Positions 1 to 11,688 of a stretch of DNA of 64,000 nt are shown piece after piece. The notes beneath the pieces are model-generated. The model worked only from the letters and a program-made list of their open reading frames with translations, made no database searches and had not been told where the DNA came from. Every line of letters starts with the position of its first letter. Within the stretch, counting starts at the first letter, position 1. The position numbers were made by a program, and so were the translations under genes. The stretch comes from Benincasa hispida (lineage: Eukaryota > Streptophyta > Magnoliopsida > Cucurbitales > Cucurbitaceae): positions 6,260,822 to 6,324,821 of the forward strand of contig NC_052351.1 in NCBI RefSeq assembly GCF_009727055.1, read 5' to 3'.

Positions 1-261
1 CATAGAAAACAAGAAATAAGAAACAGGAAATAGAAAATAGGAACGTTATCAAATGAGCCCTCAATGGCTCTATGCTACATGTTTGATGACAAATTTTGAT
101 AGTCTATGGTTATTATTTTAAGATTAATGCTAGAGATTGATTCTTTAGGTTTCAAATTATCAAAAATTAATGAAGAAAGTTCAAGAATAATGTGGTTTTT
201 TGAAAGTAATGACAAAAATAAGGTACATAGAAAAGAATTTTCAAAAGTAGTGTTGAAGGAA
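1..261. other. AT-rich intergenic DNA, no gene seen
   Basis: No coding region is supported. The first 50 bases are a run of A-rich AAAC/GAAA-type words ending in a 'TTATCAAATGAGCCC' phrase. Similar phrases occur at ends of common plant non-autonomous DNA transposons, but only one end is in view, so no element is called. Confidence 0.4.
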
Positions 262-821
262 AACGTATTGACAAAAATAGGGTAGTTTTTTGTGGAAGAA
301 AAAATCGTGTATTCGGTACACGATTACATTTTAATCTAGTCAGTGCCATGTCAGCCCTCGTGGACTTGGTCAAAGCCAAACTCATGGAGGGGTCCACAAT
401 TTTACTATTTTTATTTATTTTTTATTTTGACAGTTTTTTTTTAATTTCTAACTAATAATTTTCTTCCTAATCTATTTGTATGAACATCTCTGATAGTACC
501 AACTCAAGATCATATTCTGTACTTCTATCATTTCCAAATAATTTATCAAGTTCTACGTCAATATTACTGTCCCCCATTATTTATAGGTTTAAGAATGACT
601 AAATCTTCATAATGAATCGACATTTTATAACTGTTATAGTTGACAAAAAAAAATGTTAATACTAACAGCCGAATTTGACATTAGTCCAAAAAGTTTATTT
701 TTCTTTTAAACAATTCAAATAGATCGACACTCCAAACAATCCAAATATTATTTTATAACCAGTCCAAACAATCCAAATATTTTCTTTTAAAATGAAAAAA
801 GAACAACTAGAGCCCAAATGT

Positions 822-992
822 TCGGTCCAACTTATAATATTAAACTAAAAAAAAAAAAAAAAACAATTCACATCAGCCAAAATTTAACAGCCCAAGATAT
901 AATATTAAACCACAAAAAAAATTCAAATAAGCCTAAATTTAACTGTCCAAGTTATAATATTAAAATACAAGGAAAAAAAATCGAATCAGCCC
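822..992. repeat. Degenerate tandem repeat, unit about 60 bp
   Basis: Three diverged copies of a unit containing 'CCAA(C/G)(A/T)TATAATATTAAA' followed by an A-rich spacer and 'CAGCC(C)AAAT' are seen near 830, 895 and 950. The A-rich spacer reaches a run of about 17 A. Nothing indicates coding. Confidence 0.6.
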
Positions 993-993
993 A

Positions 994-1141
994 AATGTAG
1001 ATCTATGGAGCATACACTTAAATTGGCCAAATGAAAACAAAATGTAGATTTATAGAGCATACACTTAAATATTCTGGATATTCTATTAAAACAAAATGTA
1101 GATTTATAGAGCATACACTTAAATATTCTGGATATTCTATT
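994..1141. repeat. Tandem repeat, unit 54 bp
   Basis: Units 1034-1087 and 1088-1141 are essentially identical (each begins AAAACAAAATGTAGATTTAT), and a partial diverged copy lies just upstream at 994-1020. The near identity of adjacent copies points to recent slippage or unequal exchange. Confidence 0.85.
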
Positions 1142-1595
1142 TTTTATGTACAATCTCATATATTAGGAAAAAAAAAAAAATGTTACCTACAATTGACGGC
1201 AACAGGAAAAACGATGACGACGATAGACAGCAGATGGTGGATGTGGCGGACGGCGAACGGTGACGACAAATGGACCAGCGAAGAGAGAGATAAAAAGTGA
1301 AAAGTTTGAGATGGGAAGAAAGTGAAGGGAGAAGATCGTGGGATGTGTTTTGGGACCACTAAATTATGTACTAGGGTAGTCATAGACCTCGTCTACAATT
1401 ATCTGGTCAATGTTGCATGACTACATGTGGCAGCGTGTTTGTGCCAGGTCAGTGCCAGGTGTGCCAGATACATGTGATGTGAAGGAAGTCTTGGACCCTA
1501 TCCACAATTTTGGGCTAATCGTGTACCGGGTCCACGATTTCATTACCTATTTTTTACATTACTTTCAGTCCAACCCTATTTTTGTTAGTAATTAT

Positions 1596-2106
1596 TAAAA
1601 TAACCATTATTTTTTTAAAAAAAAATCCACATTTCTTAATGATAATGTTTTACGATGTTTTTACATAACCTTGAACTTTAGTTTAGTTGAGCAAAATATT
1701 TCTCTCAAAAGTAATTACTTTTTCTCATCAACGTTTTAATTTGTTGGCTCACTGTCTTTTGTTCTATTAGGTGGTTGATCCTGAGTTTCAAACAAGTTTA
1801 GCTTCTCTATTTATATTTATCACCAATCTTATCGAACATATATTGTTTTGTACATGTAGCTTGACTTTATAGTCTTTGTAAATAATGTTGTGGACTAGCA
1901 TCAATCCCTCCTTATTGTATATTTGGAACAAAGGTAATTCGTGTGAAGATGAATAGATGGTATATGTGCTTTCACATTGCATATTAACACTAAAATTAAA
2001 TTATAAATTCTTAAGTTAGAACAGCTTGGAGCCTTGTATAGTAAGATTTTATTTAGCATAGTTGAAGCCTAATGCAAGAATAAATCGTCTTAGGGTTCAA
2101 TGGGAG
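1596..2106. other. AT-rich intergenic DNA, nothing recognised
   Basis: No repeat structure, recognisable reading frame or RNA gene was seen in this stretch. Confidence 0.5.
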
Positions 2107-3069
2107 TAATCTAAGACATGTTTTTTCTAATAGTAAAATTGAAAGTAGGAAAGTTTGAACCATAGGCTTCATTATTAATTAACATATTCGTATGTCAATT
2201 GAGCTATATATGATAAGGACAACAAACCTCTACATATCTTCACAATGGTATGATATTGTCTGTGAGAGATTTGTTTAGCTGGCTTTATATTTTTTTAAGA
2301 TAGTGGTTTCTGAAGTTGTCTCAAATAAAATCTTAACATATGTTTGTGACATCAAAGTATGTAATATTTTATTTGACATTTTCCTTTATTGAAATGAGGC
2401 CTTCCTATTCCAAATGAAGATTTATTTCATTTCTTAGATTCGATTATTTAGAGAGATTTATGATAAATATTTAGGGTTGTCGCTTTTGGTAATCAAGCAA
2501 AATATTTTATGTTCTACAACCATTGTTGTACAATGTTGTGTTCTTACTTGTTGCTCACTATGCTATTGTGCAAATTCTTCATCTATTAAAATGCAACACT
2601 TTGAAGTAAATCACAGTCAGCCATTGCTGCCAGAGAAGGAGTTCTTCATCTTAGGGGGATCCTAAGATTCATCAGTGAAGTGGCTAACTGAGAAGGAGTA
2701 GGGCTATCTCAATGAGAGGAGTCTCACACACTGTCGGAAGTCGAAGTGTCTAACACTAATACTATCAAATTTAGCGGAACCCTAAGTACACTTGAGAGAG
2801 AATCTGAACCTAAGTGGTTAGTGAGTCGAGCTCTACATGAGTCACTGTAGTGATTGTGTATTATAGATAAGTAGCTTAACTCTGTGCTTTTGTTTAACAT
2901 TCGTATTTCGAGTGAAGAATCATCCTATTGCTTTTTCATTGTCCACTTTGGGTAATAAGAGATAATTGTCCTTACTTATATATCCTTGATCATTCTTTTC
3001 TCTAACCAATGTGGAATTTTGTTTTCACTCCTAACAATATACTCGATCTAGTGTAATCTAAGACATGTT
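2107..3069. other. Unclassified block bounded by a 16-bp direct repeat
   Basis: The word TAATCTAAGACATGTT occurs at 2107-2122 and again at 3054-3069. Between them, about 2600-2900 is GC-richer and contains repeated phrases around 'GGATCCTAAG' and 'GAACCCTAAG'. It resembles decayed retroelement sequence, but no domain could be read. Confidence 0.3.
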
Positions 3070-3111
3070 GTATCAATAATATAGATGAGTTTATAATACA
3101 ATATGTAAAGG

Positions 3112-3619
3112 TGTATATGGATTGGGTTGAGGGTGTTTTTTGGACCAACCCGAAAATTTGGATTGGTTAGATTTACAATCAAAATGACATAAATAAAGTT
3201 TCCAACCCAACCCACCCCTTAAAATTCAGCTTGGGTTGTCGGGTTATAACTTATTTTTTATTTTTAATGAAAAATATATAAATTTATATACAATACATGA
3301 CTAATAACTAAAATATCATAAAATTCAAATGCTAAATACCAAATATCTATGATACTTATTGCAAACTTTAAACAAAAAGACAAATATCATAACAATTTTA
3401 AAAGAAAAATATTAAAAATTTACAAATTAATCAATGCAAAATAATCAAATTTTAAACAAAGAAGAAATACACACAATATATATATAAAATTCAGGTTGGG
3501 TTGGGTCAACTCAATATTTTTTAGCCAACCCACAACCCAACCTAACTCAATAAAAATAGAAAAATTCAACCCAACCCAACCCAACCCAAGAACAAAACTA
3601 ATCCAACCCAATCCTTACA
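3112..3619. mobile_element. Small element with GGATTGGGTTG inverted ends and CCCAA-rich interior
   Basis: The left end reads TGTATATGGATTGGGTTG (from 3112). The reverse complement of the right end reads TGTAAGGATTGGGTTGGAT (from 3619). The interior is very AT-rich, flanked by CCCAACC-type runs, with four consecutive AACCC-like units near 3570-3590. This fits a MITE-like element of about 0.5 kb. No convincing target duplication was seen. Confidence 0.45.
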
Positions 3620-3669
3620 TTTTGGATTGAGTAGTTCAAACTATTCGGATTGTCGAGTTATTTGAACAT

Positions 3670-5140
3670 AATAAATTGTAGAAATACAAGTTATTGTGAC
3701 TTAAAAGTTAGAACAATTAGGGTCTTTAATGATAAAATCTCATCATTCTTAGAGAAAACGTATGAAATTACTCAAACACTATCAAACTCATGCAAAAGAG
3801 TGTTTATTGTTAAAATATTGCAGCGTGTTTATTGTTAAAATATTGCGGCGCTAACGCATAATATTGCAGGATTTCAACAAAGATTCTAAGTGTCGCAGGC
3901 AACGTCAACGCATAGACATGCATCGGAGGGATTCAACGCAAGGAAGATTCATTGATTCAGGCTGTTTGTGTCAAATCACCACTCGCAAGCATGGGCATCT
4001 GCAGTTGATGGCGTCTAAAAAGCATCTGAGTGTCAGGCGGCTGACTAGGATATGGAATTTAATGCTACCCCATCACCAAGTTGGTGAAGAACGGCGCCTA
4101 TAAATAGAAGAAATCCCACCAGATGAGAGGATCTTAGCTCATTGTATAATTCTGAAATTTTGAGACTTAGAGTTATGCTGCTGTGATGAGAAGAACACAA
4201 GAGGGAAGAGAACCACCACCACCGTCGATCAAGGAGTGGAGAAAGCTAAGCTCGAATGAGAATTTTCTTCCATTTCTTCTACAAGTAAGTTGTACACGAA
4301 TTAGAATTGAGCCAAAGAGGACAAGAGATTGTACTCTGCTCCTTGACTCCTTTCTTTTCATCTGAATTATCATTTTCTTCAATTCATTTGATTGAGTATT
4401 GATCTTGTAAAGTCAATCAGTTTCTTTATGAATTCACATATTTGATCTACTTCACTTCGCCATTGTTTATTTCTTGCTTTATGTTAGATGCATCTATAAC
4501 TTCATGCAAAATTCATTTCTAAATGCTTAAGCCAATTAAATCACTTGGTAAAAGCCACTTTAGCTTGAATTATTCGAGAGAATAAGCAAGCCAACATTAA
4601 GTTAGAAATGCTTGGTATATCTAGAGATAGACGCACTAGTGTTTTATTGCATCCTGTGATTAACGCATACATCCTAGAGATAGGGTATTGTATGACATTC
4701 ACATTGAGAAATGTCGAATAGAAATCTAACGCATAAACGAAGATAAGAAAGTCATTTCATTCGCATTCTTGTACGTGTACATCTCGCTTAGATCGACGTA
4801 TATCCCCTACACTAAACTCCATTTTCACACAACCCCCTATTTTCTACTTGATCCTTTTGTAGCTTCTTGCACGCACACAACAAACTTAGTGTAAATAACT
4901 CATTTCATATTCACTTAGGATACTTCTACATCAACTACAACGGAAGCTCTACGTTAGCTTTAATCTGAATCCCTGAATTCGACCCTGGACTTACCAGGAA
5001 CCTGAGTTGGATTTATACTTGGATCTGATTTAGGAAAACTTGAACGCATATAGAGGAGTGTCACTCGTCCCGTTGCACATCACTAACGCATCCTTCACAT
5101 TTGTACTTATTTTTTCAATTACTTTATATAATACACTCCT
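3670..5140 (+). mobile_element. Decayed LTR of family N (probably solo)
   Basis: The left end matches the solo LTR at 21533: both carry the hairpin phrase TTGTAGAAATACAAGTTATT. Both have a TATA box followed by a leader-like stretch and a distal 'CCTGG...CCAGG' or 'CGG...CCG' imperfect palindrome followed by TATACTTGG and several AACGCAT words. Here the TATA box is at 4099-4107. No gag or pol is present. The right end is approximate because the expected GTTACA terminus is not visible. Confidence 0.5.
4099..4107 (+). promoter_or_regulatory. TATA box of LTR N
   Basis: TATAAATAG lies in a GC-richer context (GGCGCC just upstream), about 430 bp into the LTR-like sequence, the expected place for a retrotransposon promoter. 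Confidence 0.5.
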
Positions 5141-7243
5141 AAGCTCGCATCACGAATTCAACGAACAGAACACCCCAACAATATGGTGAAAAAAAGGAAT
5201 AAAAAATAAGATAACTACATAGATAGGAGAAAGGATAGACTCTATTTCCAATTTTGTCCAACCTCATTATTATATTTACATACATGTCTACTGCCATCAT
5301 TAATGGCACAAAAAAACCCCAAACCAAATTACAATAAAACAAAAGATAACCGAAGAAAAATCAAATAGGAAATACATGTTAAAGTGAGCCCAATTCAATT
5401 AATATGCACTATGTGCTATCAATCTCTTGATGTCAATAGCTCGAATTCTTCACTCCAAACAAAAGTGGCTAATAGATTTTTAAATTTTTAATTTTATGTC
5501 TAATATATATATATATATATNTAATATATATATATATATATATTAGAGAAAAAAATTTATGAATCTACTAAACATAAAATTGAAATATTAAGATTCTAAT
5601 AGATCAATTCATTTTTAAGAATTTTGAATAAATAAGAAATTTATTGGACACAAATTATTGAAAATTTAAAGATTTATTAGACATTTTTCTATAATTAAAA
5701 AACTTAATACTATTAGATACTTTAAAAAGTTTTACGACCAAATAAATAGGGATGGAAAAGTTATTAAACAATGAAATGTAACTTTTAGTAAAGAGAATTT
5801 AGCTTTTAAAAATGTGAACTTTATCAATTGAATGCTTAATTAAGTTATGAATCACATCGAGACTACTGGATTGATTCCTATGTTCCACTCGTTGTGAAAT
5901 TATTCTGATTTTAATAAATTTGAATTTTGGGTTGGTAGGGTAATGGCGTCCATAGCTTTCTCCCTATTTAACATTTAAATGCATGTAAAAGGAAAGCACT
6001 CAAAATAAAGGATGCCTTTTCTGTTCTTTTCTTGCATCTAATGTGTGTTCCTTTTTCCTCCCAAAAAGGAAAAGGAAAGTGCATCTTTTTCCCAACTTTC
6101 CCAGCAAAAGAAAGGAAGATATTAGATATATACATATATAGAATATTATTATTTATTTACTTTTATATATAAAGGACTTAATTAAAAGTCTTCTTCACTA
6201 TAATTTTCTATAGGCCTTTTTATCTCTTGTTTCCTTAGGTCAAGGCCCCACTTTTCCAAATTAATAAAACATGAAATTTCTAGTCTGCCAAAGCTTTGTT
6301 CACATAGATAAAGAAGAATCTTTTGTATATATTGAAAAGAGAAATATATATATCCCCCATATCAAAACTTGCTTTTTTTTTTTTATCATATATTTGCAAT
6401 ATATGAAAGATACTTGTACACTTGTCCATAACACAAAAATTCAAGTTTAATATTAAAAAAGAAAAAACCCCCCAACAAAAGTTGATCACCACACAATAGA
6501 TTTCAACCATAAAATGAGGCTTTTTGGAAGAGGGATATATCAACAAAGCCCCTAACAAAAGCTCTCAACTTTAAGTATCAATGCAACTTTTTCACTACTT
6601 AAAAAAAATTTCAAAAAGTTGAGTCTTTAAAGACGAACAATCCAAAAGATAGAGAGAGAAAAGGAAGAAATTAAAAGAAAAAANAAAAAAAAAAAAAAAA
6701 AAAAGAAGAAGAAGAAGAAGAAATATGTGAAACTTAAACAAGAAGAAGGAGACCAGATGCACTATTTATTCCTAAACTTGAGAATATAATCTATTTTTTA
6801 TGCTCTCTTTTTCTTTCATAAAGAATGGAAGACTAATCAAGAGGGGAAATTTCCAATAAGAATAAGTTTTTGATCTCTTTAAGTTTCTACCAAAAGTACC
6901 CATCAACCAATATCACTCCTTGGATTAGGAACTACTTTTCAGATACTTTTTTTTTTTAATTTCAAAAAATAAAAATTTCCCACTTCTTTTTCCTTTTCCT
7001 TTTCTCTTTATTGATAGAGAATCTGATGATGACATGTAGCAAATGATGTATATATGTATATATATATATATATAAAAAGAGGAAAAAAAGGGCTCATTAC
7101 CCAGTCAGTCATTCACTCTTTCCCACCATATCAATTTGACTAATTGGCGTCTGTTTTGTCCCATTGATTCTCATGTTTTACTGCTTTATAAATTATAAAG
7201 CACTTTCTTTTTAAGTACTTTTTACCTCCATTACCTCCACCCA
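5141..7243. other. DOF upstream region: AT-rich with microsatellites
   Basis: No gene seen. It contains an (AT)n tract interrupted by an unknown base at 5521, poly(A) around 6670-6704 interrupted by an unknown base at 6684, a (GAA)n run at 6705-6721, and a (TA)n tract at 7050-7075 about 175 bp upstream of the DOF TATA box. The unknown bases inside simple repeats are probably assembly collapse points. Confidence 0.6.
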
Positions 7244-7251
7244 TATATAAA
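7244..7251 (+). promoter_or_regulatory. TATA box of the DOF gene
   Basis: TATATAAA sits 98-105 bp upstream of the ATG. It is followed by a CT-rich leader with CTCTGTTTCTCTCTG just before the start codon, typical of plant 5' untranslated regions. Confidence 0.65.
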
Positions 7252-7348
7252 CCCATTTCCCTATATGTCCTCTCTGCACAACACACTTGCAAAAAACAGA
7301 ATAATTTAGGAAAACCCCTGAATTCTCTGTTTCTCTCTGTTTTTACAT

Positions 7349-7858
7349 ATGGCTCAGGTTCATAGTAGCAACAGCGATGGAATTAAGCTTTTTGGCACAA
7401 TGATTCATTTACAGAACAGAAAAATGAAGGAGGAACCGGAGAAACACGGCGGCGGTGCAGGTGATGAAACAGAGATGAAGAGGCCAGAAAAAATTATTCC
7501 ATGCCCAAGATGTAAGAGTATGGACACCAAATTCTGTTACTTCAACAATTATAATGTTAATCAGCCTAGACATTTCTGCAAGGGTTGCCAAAGGTACTGG
7601 ACGGCCGGTGGGGCGCTCCGGAACGTACCCATCGGAGCCGGTCGCCGGAGAGCCAAGCCGCCGCCTAATTGCCGGACCCTTTCCGGCGAGCTGCCAGAGG
7701 ATTATGGGCAGCTTTACGATGCGGCTTCTGGGATTATTCATCAGCTTGAATTAGATACGGTGGAGGGGTGGCATCTCACGGTGGCGGAACAGGATTTTAC
7801 TCAAGTTTTTCCTTTCAAACGGCGGAAGATTATCGGTCAACACGGTCAAACGTCTTAA
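7349..7858 (+). CDS. DOF1.5: DOF zinc-finger transcription factor, DOF1.5/COG1 type
   Basis: This is a 169-residue intronless gene for a nuclear DNA-binding protein. The DOF finger spans about residues 49-103, with zinc ligands C52, C55, C77 and C80 (CX2C-X21-CX2C) and the diagnostic [19 protein letters not shown] and [17 protein letters not shown] blocks. DOF fingers bind AAAG cores. Basic runs GRRRAKP and FKRRK may act as nuclear signals. The conserved N-terminal GIKLFG phrase, small size and C-terminal FPFKRRK phrase match the short DOF1.5/COG1 subgroup, in Arabidopsis linked to phytochrome signalling and seed or light responses (family knowledge). The start is supported by the TATA box 98 bp upstream and by GIKLFG lying 10 residues in. 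The frame is intact and GC-richer than its surroundings, so it is probably functional. Confidence 0.95.
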   Translation: MAQVHSSNSDGIKLFGTMIHLQNRKMKEEPEKHGGGAGDETEMKRPEKIIPCPRCKSMDTKFCYFNNYNVNQPRHFCKGCQRYWTAGGALRNVPIGAGRRRAKPPPNCRTLSGELPEDYGQLYDAASGIIHQLELDTVEGWHLTVAEQDFTQVFPFKRRKIIGQHGQTS

Positions 7859-8480
7859 CCTTTTTTTTTTTTTTTTAATTTTCCTTTTTGTGTCGATGAT
7901 TTTATGTGGAAATTATAGAGAGATGTAGTGTTTTAATTAATTACTGAAGATATGATAATGTAAATATTTATCTGTGTGGTTAAGGCTAATGATCCGATCC
8001 GATGATTCATATTGCTGGATGGGCGATGTGGGGGTTGAGATAATGAGGATTAATTTTCAAATTTGCAAGGTTTATGAAGTGGGCAATCCAAATTAATGAT
8101 AATTAGTTTAGCGTGTGATGCACGGCGGAAGGAAATTTACAGCTCATTTATAAACATACGTAAAGAAAAAAAACGAGAGAGAGAGAAGAAATCGACTTTT
8201 TGATTAATTTCACTTTTTTTCCCATTAAGGACTGAGCATTGACAACTAAGAAAAGGCTTTTAGAAACCTTTTTACACCAATTTACTTCAGCAATTCAAAT
8301 ATATTTTTGACAATATAATCATATAGTTTGTTTTATATTCATGATTGAATATGAAACGAGAAATATTTAGGTGTAGTCTAGACTTTATCTAAGTAATATG
8401 TTTCTCATCTTTCTATCTACAAAAAAACAAATATATATTTTTTTAAAAAAAAAAAACTTATCATGTGACCGTTTTTAATT
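7859..8480. other. DOF 3' flank, no further gene
   Basis: A 16-base T run follows the stop codon directly. The region probably holds the 3' untranslated sequence, but no canonical AATAAA lies close to the stop. A GA repeat occurs near 8173-8187. Nothing else was recognised. Confidence 0.5.
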
Positions 8481-8660
8481 GAACTCACATAGAAAGGACC
8501 ATATGGTGTAGATAGGTGAAGTTCGTACTAAACTTAAGTTTTTTTCATATGAATTCACATAGAAAGGACCATATGGTGTAGATAGGTATAGTCCGTACTA
8601 AACTTACGTTTTTTCATATGAACTCACATAGAAAGGACCATATGATAGAATTAAGTAGCG
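8481..8660. repeat. Tandem repeat, unit 69-70 bp, about 2.5 copies
   Basis: Units begin at 8481, 8551 and 8620 with GAA(C/T)TCACATAGAAAGGAC. They continue CATATGGTGTAGATAGGT and a GT(T/C)CGTACTAAACTTA phrase. The copies differ at only a few positions. No reading frame runs through them. Confidence 0.85.
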
Positions 8661-9939
8661 TACAGTGGAATTGAACAATAACATCTCACTTCTTCAAATC
8701 TCATCCTACCTCCATAAAAAAGTAAATTAATAAGTTGGTGTTTTGTTTTTAAGGTAAAAGTGGATATTTAAGTGATCGGATTGCTAAAATGTCATAGATT
8801 ACAACAATGGGAGGAAAGTAGTCATGGAAGGAGAGAGACAACCTTATGCGGACTGATAAAAGAACAGTTGATTTTTGTTTCATATTCGTATAGTTTGAAT
8901 ATGAAATCACATAGGACCATAATACATCATCATCTTACTACAAAAAGAAAAAAAAAAAAAAAAAAAAAGCTTCTTCCGACAATAATCTCGTCAACACCTA
9001 AAAAAGCATCGACACAGGGTCTCTACGCCAACGCCAAAGCTGGCATCGGCATGTAAGGGCTATCCCGACGCCAAATAGTAAGGTATTGGGAGAAAGAACC
9101 CATCCCGACGCCTAATCAAAGACGTCAAGATATAAGGTCTTTCTGGACGCCTCTTAACAAACCTTACTTCCCTTCCCCAATTCTTTTAGTTTTGGCTGCC
9201 GCGACCCTCCTGCGCAATTCTTCCCTCGACTCCCTGCGATTCTTTGCCGCGTGAATGCCCTCCGGTAGCCATAGCGCTTTGTCAGCATCGTTCATCCAGT
9301 GCTCTCTCCCATTCGCCATTGGTCGCTGCCGTTCATCCCTCTATCCCATTCACCGCTAACGCTCTGTCAGGTACGTTCTTTCACTTTTTTCTTTTGAGTT
9401 CGATTATTTTTCTTTGAATGATGGTTTGTTTCAGCGACTTTCTTGTATCATGTGTCGGGTTCTACTTAGGATTATTGTGCTTGGTTGGTTGTTGTAGGGT
9501 GTAAATTTTGCATCGTGGAGTTTGAATTATGTTGCTTTCGTGTTGAAGTTGAAATTGTTTGTTTGTGGCATTCGAATGCGGTTTTTGGAGTGGGAAATTG
9601 GAGAATTGGAATTGGGAGTTTTATGAGTGTTTGTTGTAAATTTGAGTTTTTGGATTTGGAAATTGGGATTGTGGTCTTTGTTGAAATTTAGTTCTTTATA
9701 ATTTATTTTTGTTGGCTTGAAATTTGTTAAAATCTTGTCTTTGAAAGTTGTAAACAATGAGAAGAATGGATATATTTTGTTTGGGTTAATTGGCTTAAAA
9801 TTTGTTAAAAACTTGTATGTCAAAATTATAAAGAAAGGAAGAGATGGATTTTACTTTAAATTTAGCATTTGGGTTTGTTTATTTGCTTCAAATTTGGATT
9901 GAGGGGAAACTTGCTTGCTGGATTTGTGTATTGAGGACA

Positions 9940-10195
9940 ATAAAGCGAAGTTTGGGTTGTTGAAGGTTCTAAAACAAAAAAAGGAGAATAAGGGCAAATT
10001 CGTATTGTTGAAGGTTGTAATCAAATGAGGGGATGAGTTTATTTGCTTTATAATTGCTCTTATTTCTTGCTTGTTTTAAATTTAGTACTAATTTCATTGT
10101 TGGATTGAGGAACTTGGGTTGTTCAAGGTTCCGAATTTAGATTGTTTAAAGTATTCAAAACAAAAAAGGGGAATGAGTTTATTTGCTTTAAACTT
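9940..10195. repeat. Internal direct repeat in the CACTA intron-like region
   Basis: Two diverged copies, about 185 bp apart, share 'GGGTTGTT(G/C)AAGGTTC', an AAAACAAAAAAGG run and 'GATGAGTTTATTTGCTTTA'-like words. No coding potential is seen. Confidence 0.5.
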
Positions 10196-10529
10196 ATGTT
10201 TTCACAATTTTGTTTCTTTATTTTTGAGCTATTTGGTGTAAAATAGAAATCAAACAAACCCACAATTTGAACAATATATGCCTTGAAAGAACCTAGTACA
10301 AGTTGAAAGATTAGATTATAGACTTGAACAATTTGAACAATTGTTAAAATATTAAAGTATAAATATTGGAATATTATATGGAACAATTCATAATTTGCCA
10401 ATAGCTTACAATACCCTCAATATTAAAACATAAGTTAAATATCTTAACTCCTAAGCTAATTTTTTGTACAATTTTTATAGGCTTATAAATTTTATGAATC
10501 AAGAGGGGTTGAAAAGTATATCATTGAGA

Positions 10530-11340
10530 ATGAATAAAAATTGGACTAAACTTCGAGATAAGTTCTCAACAGATTATAAGGAAGGAGTAGCCCAATTCCT
10601 TGAAATATAAAAGTTTCATGTTAATGACTCTGGAAAAACAAGATGTCCATGTAAATATTGTATGAATACAACATGGGAATCATTAGATGGGGTTGAACGA
10701 CATCTATTTACAAATGGAATGTCTCTCTAGTCTAGTGAGTCTCATGGAAAACAATTACTTTATCGAGGGAAGTTAAGTAGATAAATCATTCAATACACAA
10801 TCATGTATACATAATACAAATTTTAATGATGTCAATGAAGATAACAAGATTTTGAAGATTCTAAATGATCTACAAGTTCGAGCTACTGAAGTAGATTTAG
10901 ATGAAGAAGATATTGAAAATCAGATGCCCACTAATATCCAAAAGGGAGATAATTCAAACTTATTTGAAGATTTAATGGCTGACACATAATTCGTTGTACC
11001 TAGGTTGTTCAAAATTTTCTTCCCTGAATTTTTTAGTATGTTTGATGCATATTAAAGTTCTTAATGGTTGGGGCAATAAGTCTTTTGATATGTTGCTCAA
11101 ATTGTTAAAGGATGCATTTCCAGTCGGGGCAAGTATGCTTATTTTATATATATATATTTTTTTATGAAACTAAGAGAAAGTTGCATGACTTAGGGCTAGG
11201 CTATGACTCCATTCATGCTTGCAAATACAATTGTACATTATATTTGATAGAAAATTTGATTGTCAACAATGTCCAGTATGTGGTGAATCTTGATATAAAA
11301 TTGACGATGGAAAAGGTAAAAAGATCCCACTTGTGTTAAA
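10530..11340 (+). pseudogene. Broken CACTA transposase (transposase-associated domain plus TNP2 start)
   Basis: From ATG 10530 the frame reads MNKNWTKLRDKFS, an internal stop, then a zinc-binding-like CPCKYC and GVERHLFTNGM, then another stop. This is the transposase-associated domain (PF13963) found at the N-terminus of plant En/Spm transposases. Further on, in changing frames, LLKLLKDAFPVGA and KRKLHDLGLGYDSIHACKYNC mark the start of the TNP2 transposase (PF02992), followed by a frame-shifted cysteine/GKGKK region. The TNP2 catalytic core is absent. In life the protein would bind transposon ends and cut them; this copy is dead, with at least three stops or shifts and no C-terminal half. Confidence 0.8.
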
Positions 11341-11343
11341 GAA

Positions 11344-11683
11344 ATGTGAGTTAATAGTTTTTGTTATTGTTGTTGTTTTGAATGTGAGTTAAGAATTATT
11401 AGTCAATTATATTTGTGATATTATTGTTGCTTTGAATATGTATAAGACAAATGTTAGTTAACGATTTTTGTGTTGTTTTCATTGTTTTGAATGTGAGTTA
11501 AGAACTTTTTATGTTGTTATTATTGTTTTGCATTTGTGTTAATGAAATATGAATCATAATCGTTGTGTTTTTATTGTTGTTTTGGATGCTGAATTGAGAA
11601 TTGTGAGTTAATGATGTTTGTATTGTTCTTATTGTTTTGAATATGTGTTAAGAAATGTGAGTTAAACACTTGAGTGAATGTGT
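11344..11683. repeat. Degenerate minisatellite, unit roughly 60-75 bp
   Basis: Five or so diverged copies of 'GTGAGTTAA...TTGTTATTGTTGTTTTGAAT(A/G)TG' run up to a sequencing gap of five N at 11684-11688. It is T/G-rich and lies in the intron-like part of the CACTA element. Copy number is uncertain because the gap falls in the array. Confidence 0.6.
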
Positions 11684-11688
11684 NNNNN
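11684..11688. other. Assembly gap (NNNNN)
   Basis: Five unknown bases at the end of a repetitive array; the real gap size is unknown. Confidence 0.9.

Larger units (their letters stand above)
262..1595. mobile_element. Putative non-autonomous DNA element with long imperfect inverted ends
   Basis: The stretch at about 262-360 and the reverse complement of about 1400-1595 share, in the same order, an ACAAAAATAGGGT block, an AATCGTG...CGGTACACGATTA block and a CAGTGCCATGTCAG-like block. That is inverted-terminal-repeat architecture of about 1.3 kb. The interior holds two tandem-repeat arrays and a GC-richer patch (1195-1330). No transposase is visible. Length and long imperfect ends would fit a Mutator-like non-autonomous element, but no clear target duplication was found, so the class is a guess. 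Confidence 0.4.

Noticed and set aside
1183..1383. Overlapping short frames on both strands in the GC-richer patch
   Set aside because: No recognisable protein; frames end in repeat sequence. Kept only as a possible captured fragment in the findings.
3560..3600. Telomere-like CCCAA/AACCC run
   Set aside because: The plant telomere unit is TTTAGGG/CCCTAAA; this is a five-base-type repeat inside a small element.
7409..7741. 110-codon frame antisense to the DOF gene
   Set aside because: It exists only because the DOF coding sequence is GC-rich; no independent support.
8945..8968. Long A run as evidence of a retrogene or SINE
   Set aside because: It lies right after a CACTA-like terminus and is followed by subterminal repeats; no SINE boxes or target duplication were seen.
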